Below are positions 10,751-21,837 of a stretch of DNA of 64,000 nucleotides, in pieces. The position numbers and the translations under genes were made by a program. Numbering within the stretch: the first letter of the stretch is position 1; every line of letters starts with the position of its first letter. Origin of the DNA: Galeopsis tetrahit (Eukaryota; Streptophyta; Magnoliopsida; Lamiales; Lamiaceae); the NCBI GenBank assembly GCA_963675135.1, contig OY776119.1, positions 72,099,727-72,163,726 of the forward strand, given 5' to 3'. Below the pieces are notes generated by a model. That model did not search any database and was not told the origin of the DNA. It saw only the letters and a list, made by a program, of their open reading frames with translations.

Positions 10751-11351
10751 TAGGAATTACTATACAAAAATAATTATTTTTTGTATATTAATTTTTAACG
10801 AGGGAACTCTCAATTTAAGCTTATCCTTTAGGGGATGTTTGTTTTGGGATGAGAAATTCGAATTTGGAATTTTGAAATCCCATCTATGTTCTGGTTTGAA
10901 ATTTATTTATATATTCGATTACTTCCTCACAGGATTGAGCGGTTATACTTGGAGGTTTCTTGCGTATATAAATACTAGAAATGATAGCATTTCTAAAGTA
11001 ATCAACATATATATCAAACACGAGTGCAATAAGTAGTGAACTCATTCAGTTGTTACATAATTGTTGAGTGTTTAAACATGAGAGTTATGAGGATTTTCAT
11101 GTTGAGTGTATTCTGGCTCATTATTGTAGTATCTTGACCGTAATCTCGTCTGTTGATTGAGAATAAGAAGGAACTAATCATTACAGTGGACTTAGATCAT
11201 TTGATCGAACCACTTATATTGTCGTGATGTTGAATTGAATATTTCTTGTTTCTCTGGTAGATTCCATATACATAAATAGGTAGTATTGTTTGAATTGAAT
11301 TCACAGTAATTGACATTATTTGTGGAAAGTTGAAAGAACTAAATATTAAGG
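10751..11351. other. AT-rich intergenic sequence
   Basis: No gene or element ends recognised. A 65-codon frame at 10839-11036 has no family features and is probably chance. Confidence 0.4.
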
Positions 11352-11671
11352 ATGCCTACAACAAGGTTTGATATAGAAAAATTTACAGAGAAGTCAAATT
11401 TTGGACTTTGAAAAGTGAAAGATGAGAGCATTTAATTTCTTGTTCATCAGTTAGCATGAAGCTTTGGAGACTCAAATGACTAGAAATCTAGCTTTGTTTG
11501 AGATGAAAAGGCCAAGATCATACAAGAAGCACATAATACGACCATCTTGTGTTTTGGAGATAAGACACTCAAGGAGGTTGTCAAGGAGACAACTAAGAAG
11601 GAAGTAAGGGATAAACTAGATAGTTTGTACATGGTGAAGACCTTAGCCAATCGATTGTATATGAAGTAAAA
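11352..11671 (+). pseudogene. copia gag relic hosting the Tork-like insertion
   Basis: Starts MPTTRFDIEKFTEKSNFGL, like Tnt1-type gag N-termini, then a TGA where tryptophan is expected and frameshifts. It ends at LANRLYMK (11645-11670), a gag landmark. The frame resumes across the Tork-like insertion at 23284 and onward for a few codons. It is the outermost and oldest layer of the nest. Confidence 0.65.
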
Positions 11672-11676
11672 GCTTT
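11672..11676. repeat. Target-site duplication GCTTT, left copy
   Basis: GCTTT directly before the 5' LTR; repeated at 23284-23288 directly after the 3' LTR. Confidence 0.85.
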
Positions 11677-12977
11677 TGTTGGAATTAATTGGATTAATTG
11701 GGTTTTGACACCCTTATCTAATTAATTAATTAGATGGACTAAAACATTAATTATAAAATAATTGAACGTGACATAGTCGATCTACTTGCGGAGTAGATGA
11801 ACGTGGTATATTTAATATCTCAAAACCGAGTTAAGGTGAGTGAGAAATTAATTGTTGAAGTTGAGAGTTTCAACTTGAAGTTTGAGGTATGTGGGAATTT
11901 GTCTCACATAGAAAGCCTACAAAACATTTATGAGGTTTAAAGGCATTGAAGTAACATTGAAGTTCAATCATGTATAAGAGGTACACTCCTCTAAGAGCCA
12001 CACGTGCGCGCCCGGCCGGCTCGGCTTCGGATTTGGATTTGGCAATTGGTGGTCTATGGGGCTCGCATATCTTTTTGCAGACCTAAAAACTCCGAAAGTC
12101 TGAGTCCCATTCGAAATACTTCAAGAATGTTCCCTCATTCCTCCTTTATTTTTGCAGACCCAAAAACTCCGAAAGTCTGAGTCCCATTCGAAATACTTCA
12201 AGAATGTTCCCTCATTCCTCCTTTACGCTGAAATTCGCCCCTCTCGTCCCTACGCAGTGTATTGAGCTCCCGTAAGCCTTACACTCTCTCCCTCTACTCT
12301 CCTCTCGTCCCTACGCAAGCCTTACACTGTTCTTTCTTGTGCCGGATACAGTGGTGCTACTGTGTAAGAAGTAAAAGTCGTTTTACCTTTGGGAACGGAA
12401 CGCCATACCAGTCGAGCACTACCTGGGCGTATTCTGTTCTGCGGGAAAAGGGTTTTCCCTTGACTCGACTTGTTTGTTACGTATTCTGTTCTGCGGGAAA
12501 AGGGTTTTCCCTTGACTCGACTTGTTTGTTATCTGACTATAAACTCCGAAAGCCTAAGTCCCATTCGAAATACTTCAAGAATGTTCCCTCATTCCTCCTT
12601 TACGCTGAAATTCGCCCCTCTCTCCCTATACTCTCCTCTCGTCCCTAAGCAGTGTATTGAGCTACCGTAAGCCTTACACTCTCTCCCTCTACTCTCCTCT
12701 CGTCCCTACGCAAGCCTTACACTGTTCTTTCTTGTGCCGGATACAGTAGTGCTACTGTGTAAGAAGTAAAAGTCGTTTTACCTTTGGGAACGGAACGCCA
12801 TACCAGTCGAGCACTACCTGGGCGTATTCTATTCTGCGGGAAAAGGGTTTTTCCTTGACTCGACTTGTTTGTTATGTATTATGTTCTACGGGAAAAGGGT
12901 TTTCCCTTGACTCGACTTGTTTGTTATCTGACTATTCGATATTGCAGTATACCCTATCAAGCGTATAGTTTCCAACA
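11677..12977 (+). repeat. 5' LTR of the Tork-like element, internally duplicated
   Basis: 1301 bp. Compared with the 3' LTR it repeats the block from AACTCCGAAAG to CTTGTTTGTTATCTGACTA: about 12160-12540 and again 12541-12935. Within each copy, a ~50-bp block (TATTCTGTTCTGCGGGAAAA to GACTTGTTTGTTA) is duplicated again. The AACTCCGAAAG..TCCTCCTTTA block also occurs at 12088-12153. Confidence 0.88.
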
Positions 12978-13240
12978 ATCCCAGAACAGAATAAACGTAT
13001 TCTGAGAACAGAATTGATTTTTGTTAATTAATTACAGAGATATATTAATTAATTAATTGGGCACCGAGTATTCTGAGAACAGAATTGACCTTCTCAATTA
13101 ATTAACTTATGAATAATTAATTAAGTTTTGTATTCTGAGAACAGAATTGACCTTGTCAATTAATTACAGAATAAAGATTAATTAACTTCTGATAATTAAA
13201 GTTTTGAATAACTACTGGTGCAAATATCGAAAATATTAAT
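12978..13240 (+). repeat. Leader of the Tork-like element with short tandem repeats
   Basis: ATTCTGAGAACAGAATTGA occurs three times (about 12999, 13069, 13131), each followed by AATTAATTA-rich sequence. I do not see a standard initiator-methionine primer-binding site after the LTR. Confidence 0.6.
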
Positions 13241-13245
13241 GGTGG
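13241..13245. repeat. Target-site duplication GGTGG, left copy
   Basis: GGTGG directly before the young copia 5' LTR; the matching copy is at 18187-18191. Confidence 0.92.
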
Positions 13246-13500
13246 TATTAAGGCCTTTAAGATCTTTGTAGATACACTTCCTATTGTTCACAATATATAT
13301 ACACTCCCCTTTGTATTAGGGTAGTTATTTTTGAGTATTTAGGAAGTTAGGTGGTTAGTTAGTTACTAATCACTGTTGATTAGCTATATAGGTGTGTTAG
13401 TTGTTTCTATTGTACTCTCAAGAATGTATAAACACAATTTCAGTTTTTTGATCAATTCAATTGAGTTTTCTTCTTCAAGATTCATGCCATAACATTCACA
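13246..13500 (+). repeat. 5' LTR of the young copia element
   Basis: 255 bp, starting TATTAAGGCC and ending AACATTCACA. I find no difference from the 3' LTR at 17932-18186 when reading both through. It contains TATATATACACTCC (about 13305), a possible promoter core. Confidence 0.92.
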
Positions 13501-13512
13501 TGGTATCAGTTT
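13501..13512 (+). promoter_or_regulatory. tRNA-Met primer-binding site
   Basis: TGGTATCAGTTT lies directly after the 5' LTR. The TGGTATCAG core is complementary to the 3' end of initiator methionine tRNA, the usual primer of plant copia reverse transcription. Confidence 0.85.
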
Positions 13513-13617
13513 CCAAGGGAAATCGCATTCAATTCCCGGTTTCCAAATCGATCCTCCACTGCGTTTAGGTCATATCTTTCCCCCTTTTTTTTTTTCTTCT
13601 CCGATCGCATCTCCTCC

Positions 13618-16600
13618 ATGGCGAATATTGTCACTGATCCCGACTCTCTTGATCCGGCGCTGAATCCATTCTCACCGTTGGCACTTCATCAAAACGCCAA
13701 CCCTGCAATTTCCATTGTTCTGGAGCCCCTTGACGGCACAAACTTCGTTTCTTGGAGCAATGCCATCAAGCGCGGACTAAGTGTGAAGAACAAGGCGCGC
13801 CTTATTGACGGATCCCTGACCATTCCCGACGAGGATGCAGAACCGGCAGTTTATGCCGCATGGGTAAGGGCTAATGATCTTGTCCTTATGTGGATTTTAA
13901 ATTCAATTGTGCCTGAAATTAAACGAACCTTGGAGTATTTTTCTGTAGCTAAGGATGTTTGGGATGAATTGAAACTTAGGTATGCCCTCTCCGATGGCAC
14001 TAGGGTTTATCACCTTGAAAAATCATTAAGTTCCATCACCCAAGGTTCTCAATCCCTGGTTTGTTACTATAATCAATTCAAGGCCTTATGGGATGAATAC
14101 CTTAGCTTTAGGCCTGTTCTTAGATGTACTTGTGGTGTCATGGATTCTTGTACATGTGATTTGCCTAAACTAATGACCCAAACTCAACAGCAAGATGCTG
14201 TCATGAAATTTTTAGTTGGCCTACATGATTCTTATTCAACCATTAGGAGCCAATTCTTGTTACAATCACCCTTTCCTCCTTTATCCAAGGTATATGGCCT
14301 CCTCCTTCAAGAAGAGTCCCAAAGAAATCTAACCATTACCCCTGAACCCATCCATCTTGACACCATTGCCATGAATGCAAAGAATCCCAGATTTTATAGA
14401 GATAAAAGAAAACCTCTCAAATGCAGCCATTGTGATGGTTTAGGCCATACTATTGATAGGTGTTTCTACATAATTGGCTTTCCCCCTGGCTGGAAAGGAC
14501 CTAGAGTGCTTCCAAATAGAGATACCAATAAATCTGCCAACAATACCCTTAGATCTATCCCTGGGAAAGACATCTCTAATCCCCTTATTCAACCTGATGT
14601 TTTTAACAAGTTTGTGAGCTCCTCTAAGATGCAGCATCAAAATGATACCAAGGACTCCTCACACTCTGTGGCTGGTGCTTCCACTAATCCACCTGAGGAT
14701 CCCCAACACCCCTCCACTTCTGGTATGTCTTTCACTACTAGTTTTAATTCCACTACTGCTTCCACTTGGATATTAGACACTGGAGCTACTGATCACATGG
14801 TCTCTGACATTTCCATGTTCTCTACACCTCCATGTGTTGCTAATATCAAAATATCTCTTCCTAATAATGCTGTATCCACTGCTACACACATGGGAAACAT
14901 CACAATAAATGAACACCTTATTCTGTATAATGTCTTATATGTCCCAGAGTTTACTTTCAATCTCTTATCCATAAGCCAACTAACTAGATACTCTAATTGC
15001 TTTGTTAGTTTCTTTTCCTCACATTGCACTTTACAGGACAATTTGACCAAGAAGGTGATTGGTACTGCTGAGCAAGTGAGAGGCCTGTACCTCTTACACA
15101 CCCCTCATCCTTATAACTGCTGTGCTTTAGAGAATTCTATTTTTTCTGGTAGTTCTAAGACTGTTCCTTGTATGTTTGATTTGTGGCATAAAAGATTAGG
15201 CCACACATCTAGAAAATGCATGTTGCACATTCCTGATTTGAATGTAAAAGCTACTGAATTGCATAGTGATTGTTTGATTTGTCCATTGGCTAAGCAAAAG
15301 AAATGTTCATTTCCTTTAAGCACCTCTGTTTCATCTTATGCTTTTCAATTAATTCATTGTGATGTTTGGGGCCCCTTTTCTTTATGCTCTGTCACTGGCC
15401 ATAGGTACTTCCTCACTATAGTAGATGATTTTAGTAGATGCACTTGGATTTATCTTTTGAAAGTTAAGAGTGATGTTAAACATTCTTTAGAAAATTTCTA
15501 TAATATGGTTCTCACTCAGTTTTCCACCAAAATTCACACCATAAGAAGTGATAATGGGACAGAATTTATTCTTTCTGACTTCTACCATAAATTGGGTATA
15601 ATCCATCAAACATCATGTGTTGAAACTCCCCAGCAGAATGGTATTGTAGAGAGAAAACATCAACATCTCCTTCAAGTGGCTAGAGCCATCATGTTTCAAT
15701 CTCATCTTCCTTTAAAATTCTGGGGTGAAAGCATTAAAACAGCTGCATTTATTATCAATAGGATTCCTTCTTCTGTTCTTAAACACAAATCTCCTTTTGA
15801 ACTTTTGTATGGAGTGAAACCTGATTATTCTTGCTTTAAGATTTTTGGTTGTTTGTGTTTTGCTAACACCCTTGTTGCTAACAGACAAAAATTTGATCCT
15901 AGGGCCACTAAATGTGTTTTTCTTGGATATCCTTTTGGCACTAAAGGGTACAAGCTTTTAGACCTCAACACTGGCAAGTTTATAGTCTCCAGAAATGTTA
16001 AGTTTTTTGAAAATGTTTTCCCTTTTGCTCTCAAAAACACTTTTTCTGAGTTCTCTCCTTCCATTTCTGTTAATGATGATGATGATGATGATGATGTTCA
16101 TATTCACACTGATTTACTGCATGAGTTTACCAATCACACTGATCCTCACAATTCTGTGGATCCTAACACTCATCTTAGTAATACAAGGGAAGAACCTCAC
16201 ACTAGACCCTCTAGAACCAAATCTCAGCCTGCATATTTGCAAGTCTATGAAACTGATCTGCCTGCCTCTATAGATCATGCTAAAATCAATCTTTCTTTTT
16301 CTGATGTTCAGTATCCTATTCAAAAATATCTATCTACAGATAAACTATCTCAGAAGTATAAATCCTTTACAGCTTCTATATCCCAACAACAAGAGCCCAA
16401 GACATATAAACAAGCTGCATTAAATGATAATTGGGTTATTGCTATGAATAATGAAATTGCTGCCTTAGAAAAGAATCACACTTGGTCTCTTGTTGATCTT
16501 CCATTAGGGAAACATTGTATAGGCTGTAGATGGATTTATAAGATTAAATACAATTCTGATGGTTCTATAGAGAGGTATAAGGCTAGATTAGTTGCAAAAG

Positions 16601-17937
16601 GCTATACTCAACAAGAGGGAATAGATTACTTTGACACTTTCTCCCCTGTGGCCAAAATCACTACTGTCAGAATCTTGCTTGCTGTTGCTACTTCTAAGGA
16701 TTGGTTTGTGCATCAATTGGATGTTAATAATGCTTTCCTACATGGTGATTTGGATGAAGAACTTTATATGCTACCCCCTCCTGGTTATGTTTCTCACAAT
16801 GGAACCAAAGTTTGCAGGTTACATAAGAGTATATATGGTTTGAAACAGGCTTCTAAACAATGGTTTACAAAATTAACTGAGTGTCTTTTGTCCTTAGGTT
16901 TTATTCAATCCAAGGCTGACACTTCTCTTTTCACTAGACAAAATAATCTTGATTTCACTGCCATTCTTTGTTATGTTGATGATCTCATAGTTACAGGATC
17001 AAACCTTGATATTATCAACACTATCAAACTGCATTTGCACAACACATTCACTATCAAAGACCTTGGTTCTTTGAGATACATTTTGGGCATTGAAATTGCC
17101 AGAAACAACAAAGGCATGACCTTATGTCAAAGAAAATATGCTCTTGACTTACTTCAGGATTCTGGTTTTTTGGGTTGTAAGCCATGCTCCACACCTATGG
17201 ATCCTAAATGGACCTCTGACACTAATTCTCTTCCTCTTGTACATCCTGCACAGTATAGGACACTCATTGGTAAGCTTCTTTACTTGACTGTCACTAGGCC
17301 TGACATTTCTTATGCAGTTCAGACCTTGAGCCAATTTATGCAAGCACCTACTGAAGCCCATCTATCTGCTGTACATAGAGTTTTGAGGTACATTAAAGGT
17401 AATCCTGGCACAGGTGTGTTTTATCCTAAGCATACCACTTTTAAATTGCATGTTTTCTCTGATTCTGATTGGGCTAGATGTGTACAAACTAGGAAGAGCA
17501 TTACAGGTTATAGTATTTATTTTGGCTCCTCACTAATCTCTTGGAAATCCAAGAAACAATCCACTGTGAGCAGGTCTTCAGCTGAAGCTGAATATAGGGC
17601 ATTGGCTGCAACCACTTGTGAGCTGCAATGGATCCATTATGTCCTTGCTGATCTACAGATTGAGCATTCCACACCATCAACAATGTACACTGACAGTAAG
17701 AGTGCCTTCTCCATTGCACACAATCCTTGCCTACATCAAAGAACAAAGCACATTTCTTTGGACTTTCACTTCACAAGGGAGAAGATCCATGAAGGTTTAC
17801 TCACACTCATTCATATTCCCACAGAGGAGAATCTAGCAGACATGCTTACCAAACCGCTGCCTCCTTCTACCTTCATCTTCCACAAGTCCAAAATGGGGTT
17901 GATTGATATCCACTCCCATTTTGAGGGGGGGTATTAA
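13618..17937 (+). CDS. copia gag-pol polyprotein, complete (1439 aa)
   Basis: ATG at 13618, 117 bp after the LTR; stop TAA at 17935-17937. Domains in order: copia-type gag (from about residue 35, LDGTNFVSWSNAIKRGL); CCHC zinc knuckle near residue 268 (CSHCDGLGHTIDRC); aspartic protease with DTGA near 387; integrase zinc finger (about 523-555); integrase core with Asp near 582, Asp near 644 (SDNGTEF) and Glu near 678; reverse transcriptase with YVDD near 1119; RNase H with DSDWA near 1282 and SSAEAEYRAL near 1321. All key residues are present. The proteins would form the virus-like particle, copy the RNA and integrate the cDNA. Codon choice is AT-rich, and residues around 820 form an aspartate run. 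The last codons extend into the 3' LTR. Confidence 0.95.
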   Translation: MANIVTDPDSLDPALNPFSPLALHQNANPAISIVLEPLDGTNFVSWSNAIKRGLSVKNKARLIDGSLTIPDEDAEPAVYAAWVRANDLVLMWILNSIVPEIKRTLEYFSVAKDVWDELKLRYALSDGTRVYHLEKSLSSITQGSQSLVCYYNQFKALWDEYLSFRPVLRCTCGVMDSCTCDLPKLMTQTQQQDAVMKFLVGLHDSYSTIRSQFLLQSPFPPLSKVYGLLLQEESQRNLTITPEPIHLDTIAMNAKNPRFYRDKRKPLKCSHCDGLGHTIDRCFYIIGFPPGWKGPRVLPNRDTNKSANNTLRSIPGKDISNPLIQPDVFNKFVSSSKMQHQNDTKDSSHSVAGASTNPPEDPQHPSTSGMSFTTSFNSTTASTWILDTGATDHMVSDISMFSTPPCVANIKISLPNNAVSTATHMGNITINEHLILYNVLYVPEFTFNLLSISQLTRYSNCFVSFFSSHCTLQDNLTKKVIGTAEQVRGLYLLHTPHPYNCCALENSIFSGSSKTVPCMFDLWHKRLGHTSRKCMLHIPDLNVKATELHSDCLICPLAKQKKCSFPLSTSVSSYAFQLIHCDVWGPFSLCSVTGHRYFLTIVDDFSRCTWIYLLKVKSDVKHSLENFYNMVLTQFSTKIHTIRSDNGTEFILSDFYHKLGIIHQTSCVETPQQNGIVERKHQHLLQVARAIMFQSHLPLKFWGESIKTAAFIINRIPSSVLKHKSPFELLYGVKPDYSCFKIFGCLCFANTLVANRQKFDPRATKCVFLGYPFGTKGYKLLDLNTGKFIVSRNVKFFENVFPFALKNTFSEFSPSISVNDDDDDDDVHIHTDLLHEFTNHTDPHNSVDPNTHLSNTREEPHTRPSRTKSQPAYLQVYETDLPASIDHAKINLSFSDVQYPIQKYLSTDKLSQKYKSFTASISQQQEPKTYKQAALNDNWVIAMNNEIAALEKNHTWSLVDLPLGKHCIGCRWIYKIKYNSDGSIERYKARLVAKGYTQQEGIDYFDTFSPVAKITTVRILLAVATSKDWFVHQLDVNNAFLHGDLDEELYMLPPPGYVSHNGTKVCRLHKSIYGLKQASKQWFTKLTECLLSLGFIQSKADTSLFTRQNNLDFTAILCYVDDLIVTGSNLDIINTIKLHLHNTFTIKDLGSLRYILGIEIARNNKGMTLCQRKYALDLLQDSGFLGCKPCSTPMDPKWTSDTNSLPLVHPAQYRTLIGKLLYLTVTRPDISYAVQTLSQFMQAPTEAHLSAVHRVLRYIKGNPGTGVFYPKHTTFKLHVFSDSDWARCVQTRKSITGYSIYFGSSLISWKSKKQSTVSRSSAEAEYRALAATTCELQWIHYVLADLQIEHSTPSTMYTDSKSAFSIAHNPCLHQRTKHISLDFHFTREKIHEGLLTLIHIPTEENLADMLTKPLPPSTFIFHKSKMGLIDIHSHFEGGY
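17921..17931 (+). promoter_or_regulatory. Polypurine tract of the young copia element
   Basis: TTGAGGGGGGG directly before the 3' LTR, the usual primer for plus-strand DNA. It is also coding, giving the last glycines of the polyprotein. Confidence 0.85.
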
Positions 17938-18186
17938 GGCCTTTAAGATCTTTGTAGATACACTTCCTATTGTTCACAATATATATACACTCCCCTTTGT
18001 ATTAGGGTAGTTATTTTTGAGTATTTAGGAAGTTAGGTGGTTAGTTAGTTACTAATCACTGTTGATTAGCTATATAGGTGTGTTAGTTGTTTCTATTGTA
18101 CTCTCAAGAATGTATAAACACAATTTCAGTTTTTTGATCAATTCAATTGAGTTTTCTTCTTCAAGATTCATGCCATAACATTCACA
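17932..18186 (+). repeat. 3' LTR of the young copia element
   Basis: 255 bp, the same as 13246-13500 by eye. The polyprotein stop codon lies at LTR bases 4-6. Confidence 0.92.
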
Positions 18187-18191
18187 GGTGG
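18187..18191. repeat. Target-site duplication GGTGG, right copy
   Basis: GGTGG directly after the 3' LTR; host Tork-like sequence resumes with TTATATATATA. Confidence 0.92.
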
Positions 18192-19439
18192 TTATATATA
18201 TATATATTAACCTTGGTATCCAATAATTTCGAAATTGGAAAAAGAAATTAAACCATGGCACCGCCTTCTGCTAATGTTATTTCAGAAGCACTAACTCCGC
18301 TTCTGGTTGCTGTGGTTTTTTACCGATTCGAATCTTTTGACCCGGCGCCGCTCCCCGAGCACGAGTTAAATCAGAAGGGAGATAAAATTAAGGCTCCGAG
18401 TTAAATCAGAAGGGAGATAAAATTAAGGCTGCGAGTTAAATCGGAAGGGAGATAAAATTAAGGCTCTAGATTAAAATTTTGGGAGTTAAAGCTCCTACAG
18501 ATTAAAATTCTGAAAGTTGGTCTAAGGCTCCAAATTAATTCTGGGAGTTGGTCTAAGGCTCCAGATTAAAATTCTGGGAGTTGATCTAAGGCTCCAGATT
18601 AAAGTTCTCAATTAATCAAGAGGATGTGTTGATAAATTGATTAATTACATCAATTAATCAAGTGGATTATCAATTAATCAAGAGGATTAAATTGGAATTG
18701 CACACAAATTAAAAGAGAGAATTGAAACAGGATGTCATTTCTCCTATTTTTTAATAAATAATATATTATTTGAAAATTGGTCCAATACTGGGAAGTTATC
18801 ACAACTGCAGTATACGAAAGTTTGGATAGAATTTTTTGTTGTAAGCCATCAATTCATGATTGATTCAAATTCACTGGATCTTAGACTGTCAACAAAAATT
18901 AATGGATTAATTTTTGGGCTCAAAGAAGGAGTATCAAATTATATTTGATATGAAATTAAATATTTGTGCTAGAGAGCATAAATTTATTTTGAACTTAGTT
19001 CAAAAGATTTTGACTAGTATAATTTGATCGAAAATTATGCTCGAGTCAAGGGTGACAATAAAAGTCACATTTGAAATTGAATTTGATTTTGGTATGTTAA
19101 CCAAAAATTAAATTAATTTTGAAGTTGGAAATAATTCCAATAAAAGAAAAATCAAAGCTCGATTTTTAAATGTATCGAGGCTGTGTCCAAATTTAGTGAA
19201 TAAGAGGAATTCACAAATAAAGTGACAAGCAACTCGAATGTGGGGATGTGCATCTCCTCACATGGATACATTCGAATGTGAGGAAGAGAGGTCTCCGTCG
19301 ACATGTTTGAATGAAAAGGCTAGCTAAGGTGTGACCTTAAAGCTAAATATGGAAAAACCTAAAATGGTTGAATTCAGTGGAATGTTTTCCACAAGTTATG
19401 TGGATTTGTTCATCTTGAAAAATCACATTCGAGTAAAAG
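18192..19439 (+). repeat. Decayed gag region of the Tork-like element with tandem repeats
   Basis: ATGGCACCGCC at 18255 may be the old gag start (MAPPSANVISEAL), but the frame stops within about 50 codons. From 18361 to 18610 there are two sets of tandem repeats: a ~36-bp unit around GAGTTAAATCAGAAGGGAG (three copies) and a ~35-bp unit around AAGGCTCCAGATTAAAATTC (about four copies). The rest is AT-rich and gives no gag or protease motif, so those domains have been lost. Confidence 0.6.
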
Positions 19440-21837
19440 CTCCACGCGAGGAGTAAAAAAGTACTTTATTAATTTTATTGATGATTGTACAAGATTCTGC
19501 TACGTTTACCTTTTAAGAAGTAAAGACGAAGTTGTAAAAGCTTTTAAGCGTTACAAAAATGAAGTAGAGAATCAAATGGACACTCGAATTAAATCAATTT
19601 GCAGTGATAGAGGTGGAGAGTACGTAGCTCCGTTTGAACAAGTATGTATTGAATCAGGAATAATTCATCAAACGACAACCCCTTACTCACCTCAGTCTAA
19701 TGGTGTTGCGGAAAGGAAAATCGAACACTAAAAGAGATGATGAACGCTATGTTAATCAACTCTGGTTTACCTCAGAACTTGTGGGGGGAAGCCATTTTGT
19801 CGGCTAACCACATTCTGAATAAGATACCACATAAAACTAAGGATCAAACTCCTTATGAAGTATGAAGGAAACGAAAATCGTCATACAAATACCTCAAAGT
19901 GTGGGGGTATTTGGCTAAGGTTGAAGAACCACTTCCTAAACAAGTTAAAACCGGCCCGTAAAACAGTCGATTGTATCTTTATAGGATATGCTTCAAACAG
20001 TAGTGCATATCGATTTCTGATTCACAAATCTGAAATACGTGATATGACAGAAGGTACTACAAATGAGTCAAGGAACGTTGTGTTCTTTGAAAACATTTTT
20101 CCATTTAAGGAAAAAGAGGAAGTGAGTTCGAACGAGAGAATTCATGAAGCAACAGATGACACTGCAGGTCCTTCTACTCAAGAGAGTGAGGAACCAAGAC
20201 GCAGTAAGAGAGCTAAAATTGATAAGGACTTTGGTTCAGGCTTCATTACCTATGTATTGGAGGAGGATGAACCTAAAACTATCAAAGAAGCTATGGCAAG
20301 ACTAGATGCACCCCTCTAGAAGGAAGCCATAAAAAGTGAATACGATTCACTTCTGCTAAATCATACATGGGAGCTGGTTGATCTCCCTAAAGGTTGTAAG
20401 CCCTTAGGATGCAAGTGGATCCTTAAAAGAAAGTACAAAGTAGATGGATTTTTTGACAAGTACAAAGGTCGTCTAGTTGCAAAGGGTTTTAAACAAAAAG
20501 AAGGGTATAATTTCTTCGATACATACTCACCAGTGACAAGAATCACCTCCATTCGGGTGTTAGTCGCTATTGCTACTTTGCACAATCTTGAAATACACCA
20601 AATGGACGTTAAGACGGCGTTTCTTAATGGTGAGATGGATGCTGAAATATACATGGATCAACCTGAAGGATATGTTGCTCCTGGAAACGAGAAAAAGGTA
20701 TGCAAACTCGTTCGATCACTGTATGGACTTAAGCAAGCTCCAAAACAGTGGCATTTGAAATTTGACAATACAATGCTGTCAAATGGGTTTCGCATTAACG
20801 AATGTGATAAGTGTGTATATGTGAAAGATACACCAAATGGATTTGTTATCGTATGCTTATATGTCGATGATATGTTAATCATGAGTAACAATCACAATAT
20901 CATAGTTAATACGAAGAACATGTTAAGTAGAAACTTTGACATGAAAGACATGGGATTAGCAGATGTGATTCTTGGAATCAAGATACAAAGAACGTCTGAT
21001 GGAATTTCCTTGACACAATCTCACTATGTGGAGAAGGTACTAAAACAATTTAATGCCTTTAACGATCCACCTGCTAAGACACCTTTGGAACTCAATGTTC
21101 ACTTGAGAAAGAATAGAGGAGAACCAGTGGCTCAACTGGAATACGCAAGGATCATTGGAAGTGTGATGTACATCACGAACTGTACACGCCCTGATCTTGC
21201 ATGTTCAGTAAACAAGTTGAGTCAATACACGAACAATCCAAGTCATGAGCACTGGAAAACACTGAAAAGGGTATTAAGATACTTGAAGTACACCCTTGAT
21301 TATGGGCTTCACTACACAAGACATCCAACTGTAGTCGAAGGATACAATGATGCAAATTGGATATCAGACACTAAAGATTCGTTATCCACTAGTGGATATG
21401 TATTCACTATTGGAGGAGGAGCAGTGTCGTGGAGGTCCAAGAAATAAACGTGTATTGCCCGTTCCACAATGGAATCATAATTTATCGCTTTAGACCTAGC
21501 CGCTGCAGAGGCTGAATGGTTGCGTAATTTTCTAGAAGACATTCCATGTTGGAATAAACCAGTACCTTCGGTGACGGTACACTGTGACAGTCAGGCTGCC
21601 ATTGGGAGAGCTATGAATGTCATGTACAACGGAAATTCGAGACACATACGTCGTCGACACAACTCCATTAGAGAATTGATCTCAACTGGAGTACTGTCCA
21701 TTGATTATGTGAAATCAAAGGACAATATAGTGGATCCGCTCACGAAGAGTATAAACCGAGATCAATTGAACAAGCTGGTAGAAGGAATGGGTTTAAAACC
21801 CACAAGAAAAACTAAAGCAGTGGAAAACCAACCATGA
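19440..21837 (+). pseudogene. Tork-like copia integrase-RT-RNase H remnant
   Basis: Integrase core starts near 19450 (FIDDCTRFCYVYLLRSKDE), with SDRGGEY and PYSPQSNGVAERK. One base is missing in the A-run at about 19715-19720, since the following RTLKEMMNAML needs another frame. TGA at about 19863 replaces an expected tryptophan after PYEV. RT runs from about 20340 (NHTWELVDLPKG), with a TAG at about 20319 just upstream, through LVAKGFKQKEG and YVDDMLI (about 20860). RNase H follows with SWRSKK, then TAA (about 21445, probably once CAA), another TAA at about 21479, then SRHIRRRHNSIREL and DPLTKSINRDQL. The end at 21837 is the natural copia C-terminus. Family lineage (Tork/Tnt1-like) is from motif recall. 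Confidence 0.88.

Larger units (their letters stand above)
13246..18186 (+). mobile_element. Young, apparently intact Ty1/copia retrotransposon
   Basis: 4941 bp: 255-bp LTR, primer-binding site, one open polyprotein, purine-rich tract, 255-bp LTR, and a perfect 5-bp target duplication GGTGG. The indistinguishable LTRs and uninterrupted reading frame indicate recent insertion. Its host is the leader of the decayed Tork-like element, whose sequence resumes after 18191. All parts expected of an autonomous copia element are present; activity cannot be judged from sequence alone. Confidence 0.93.
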
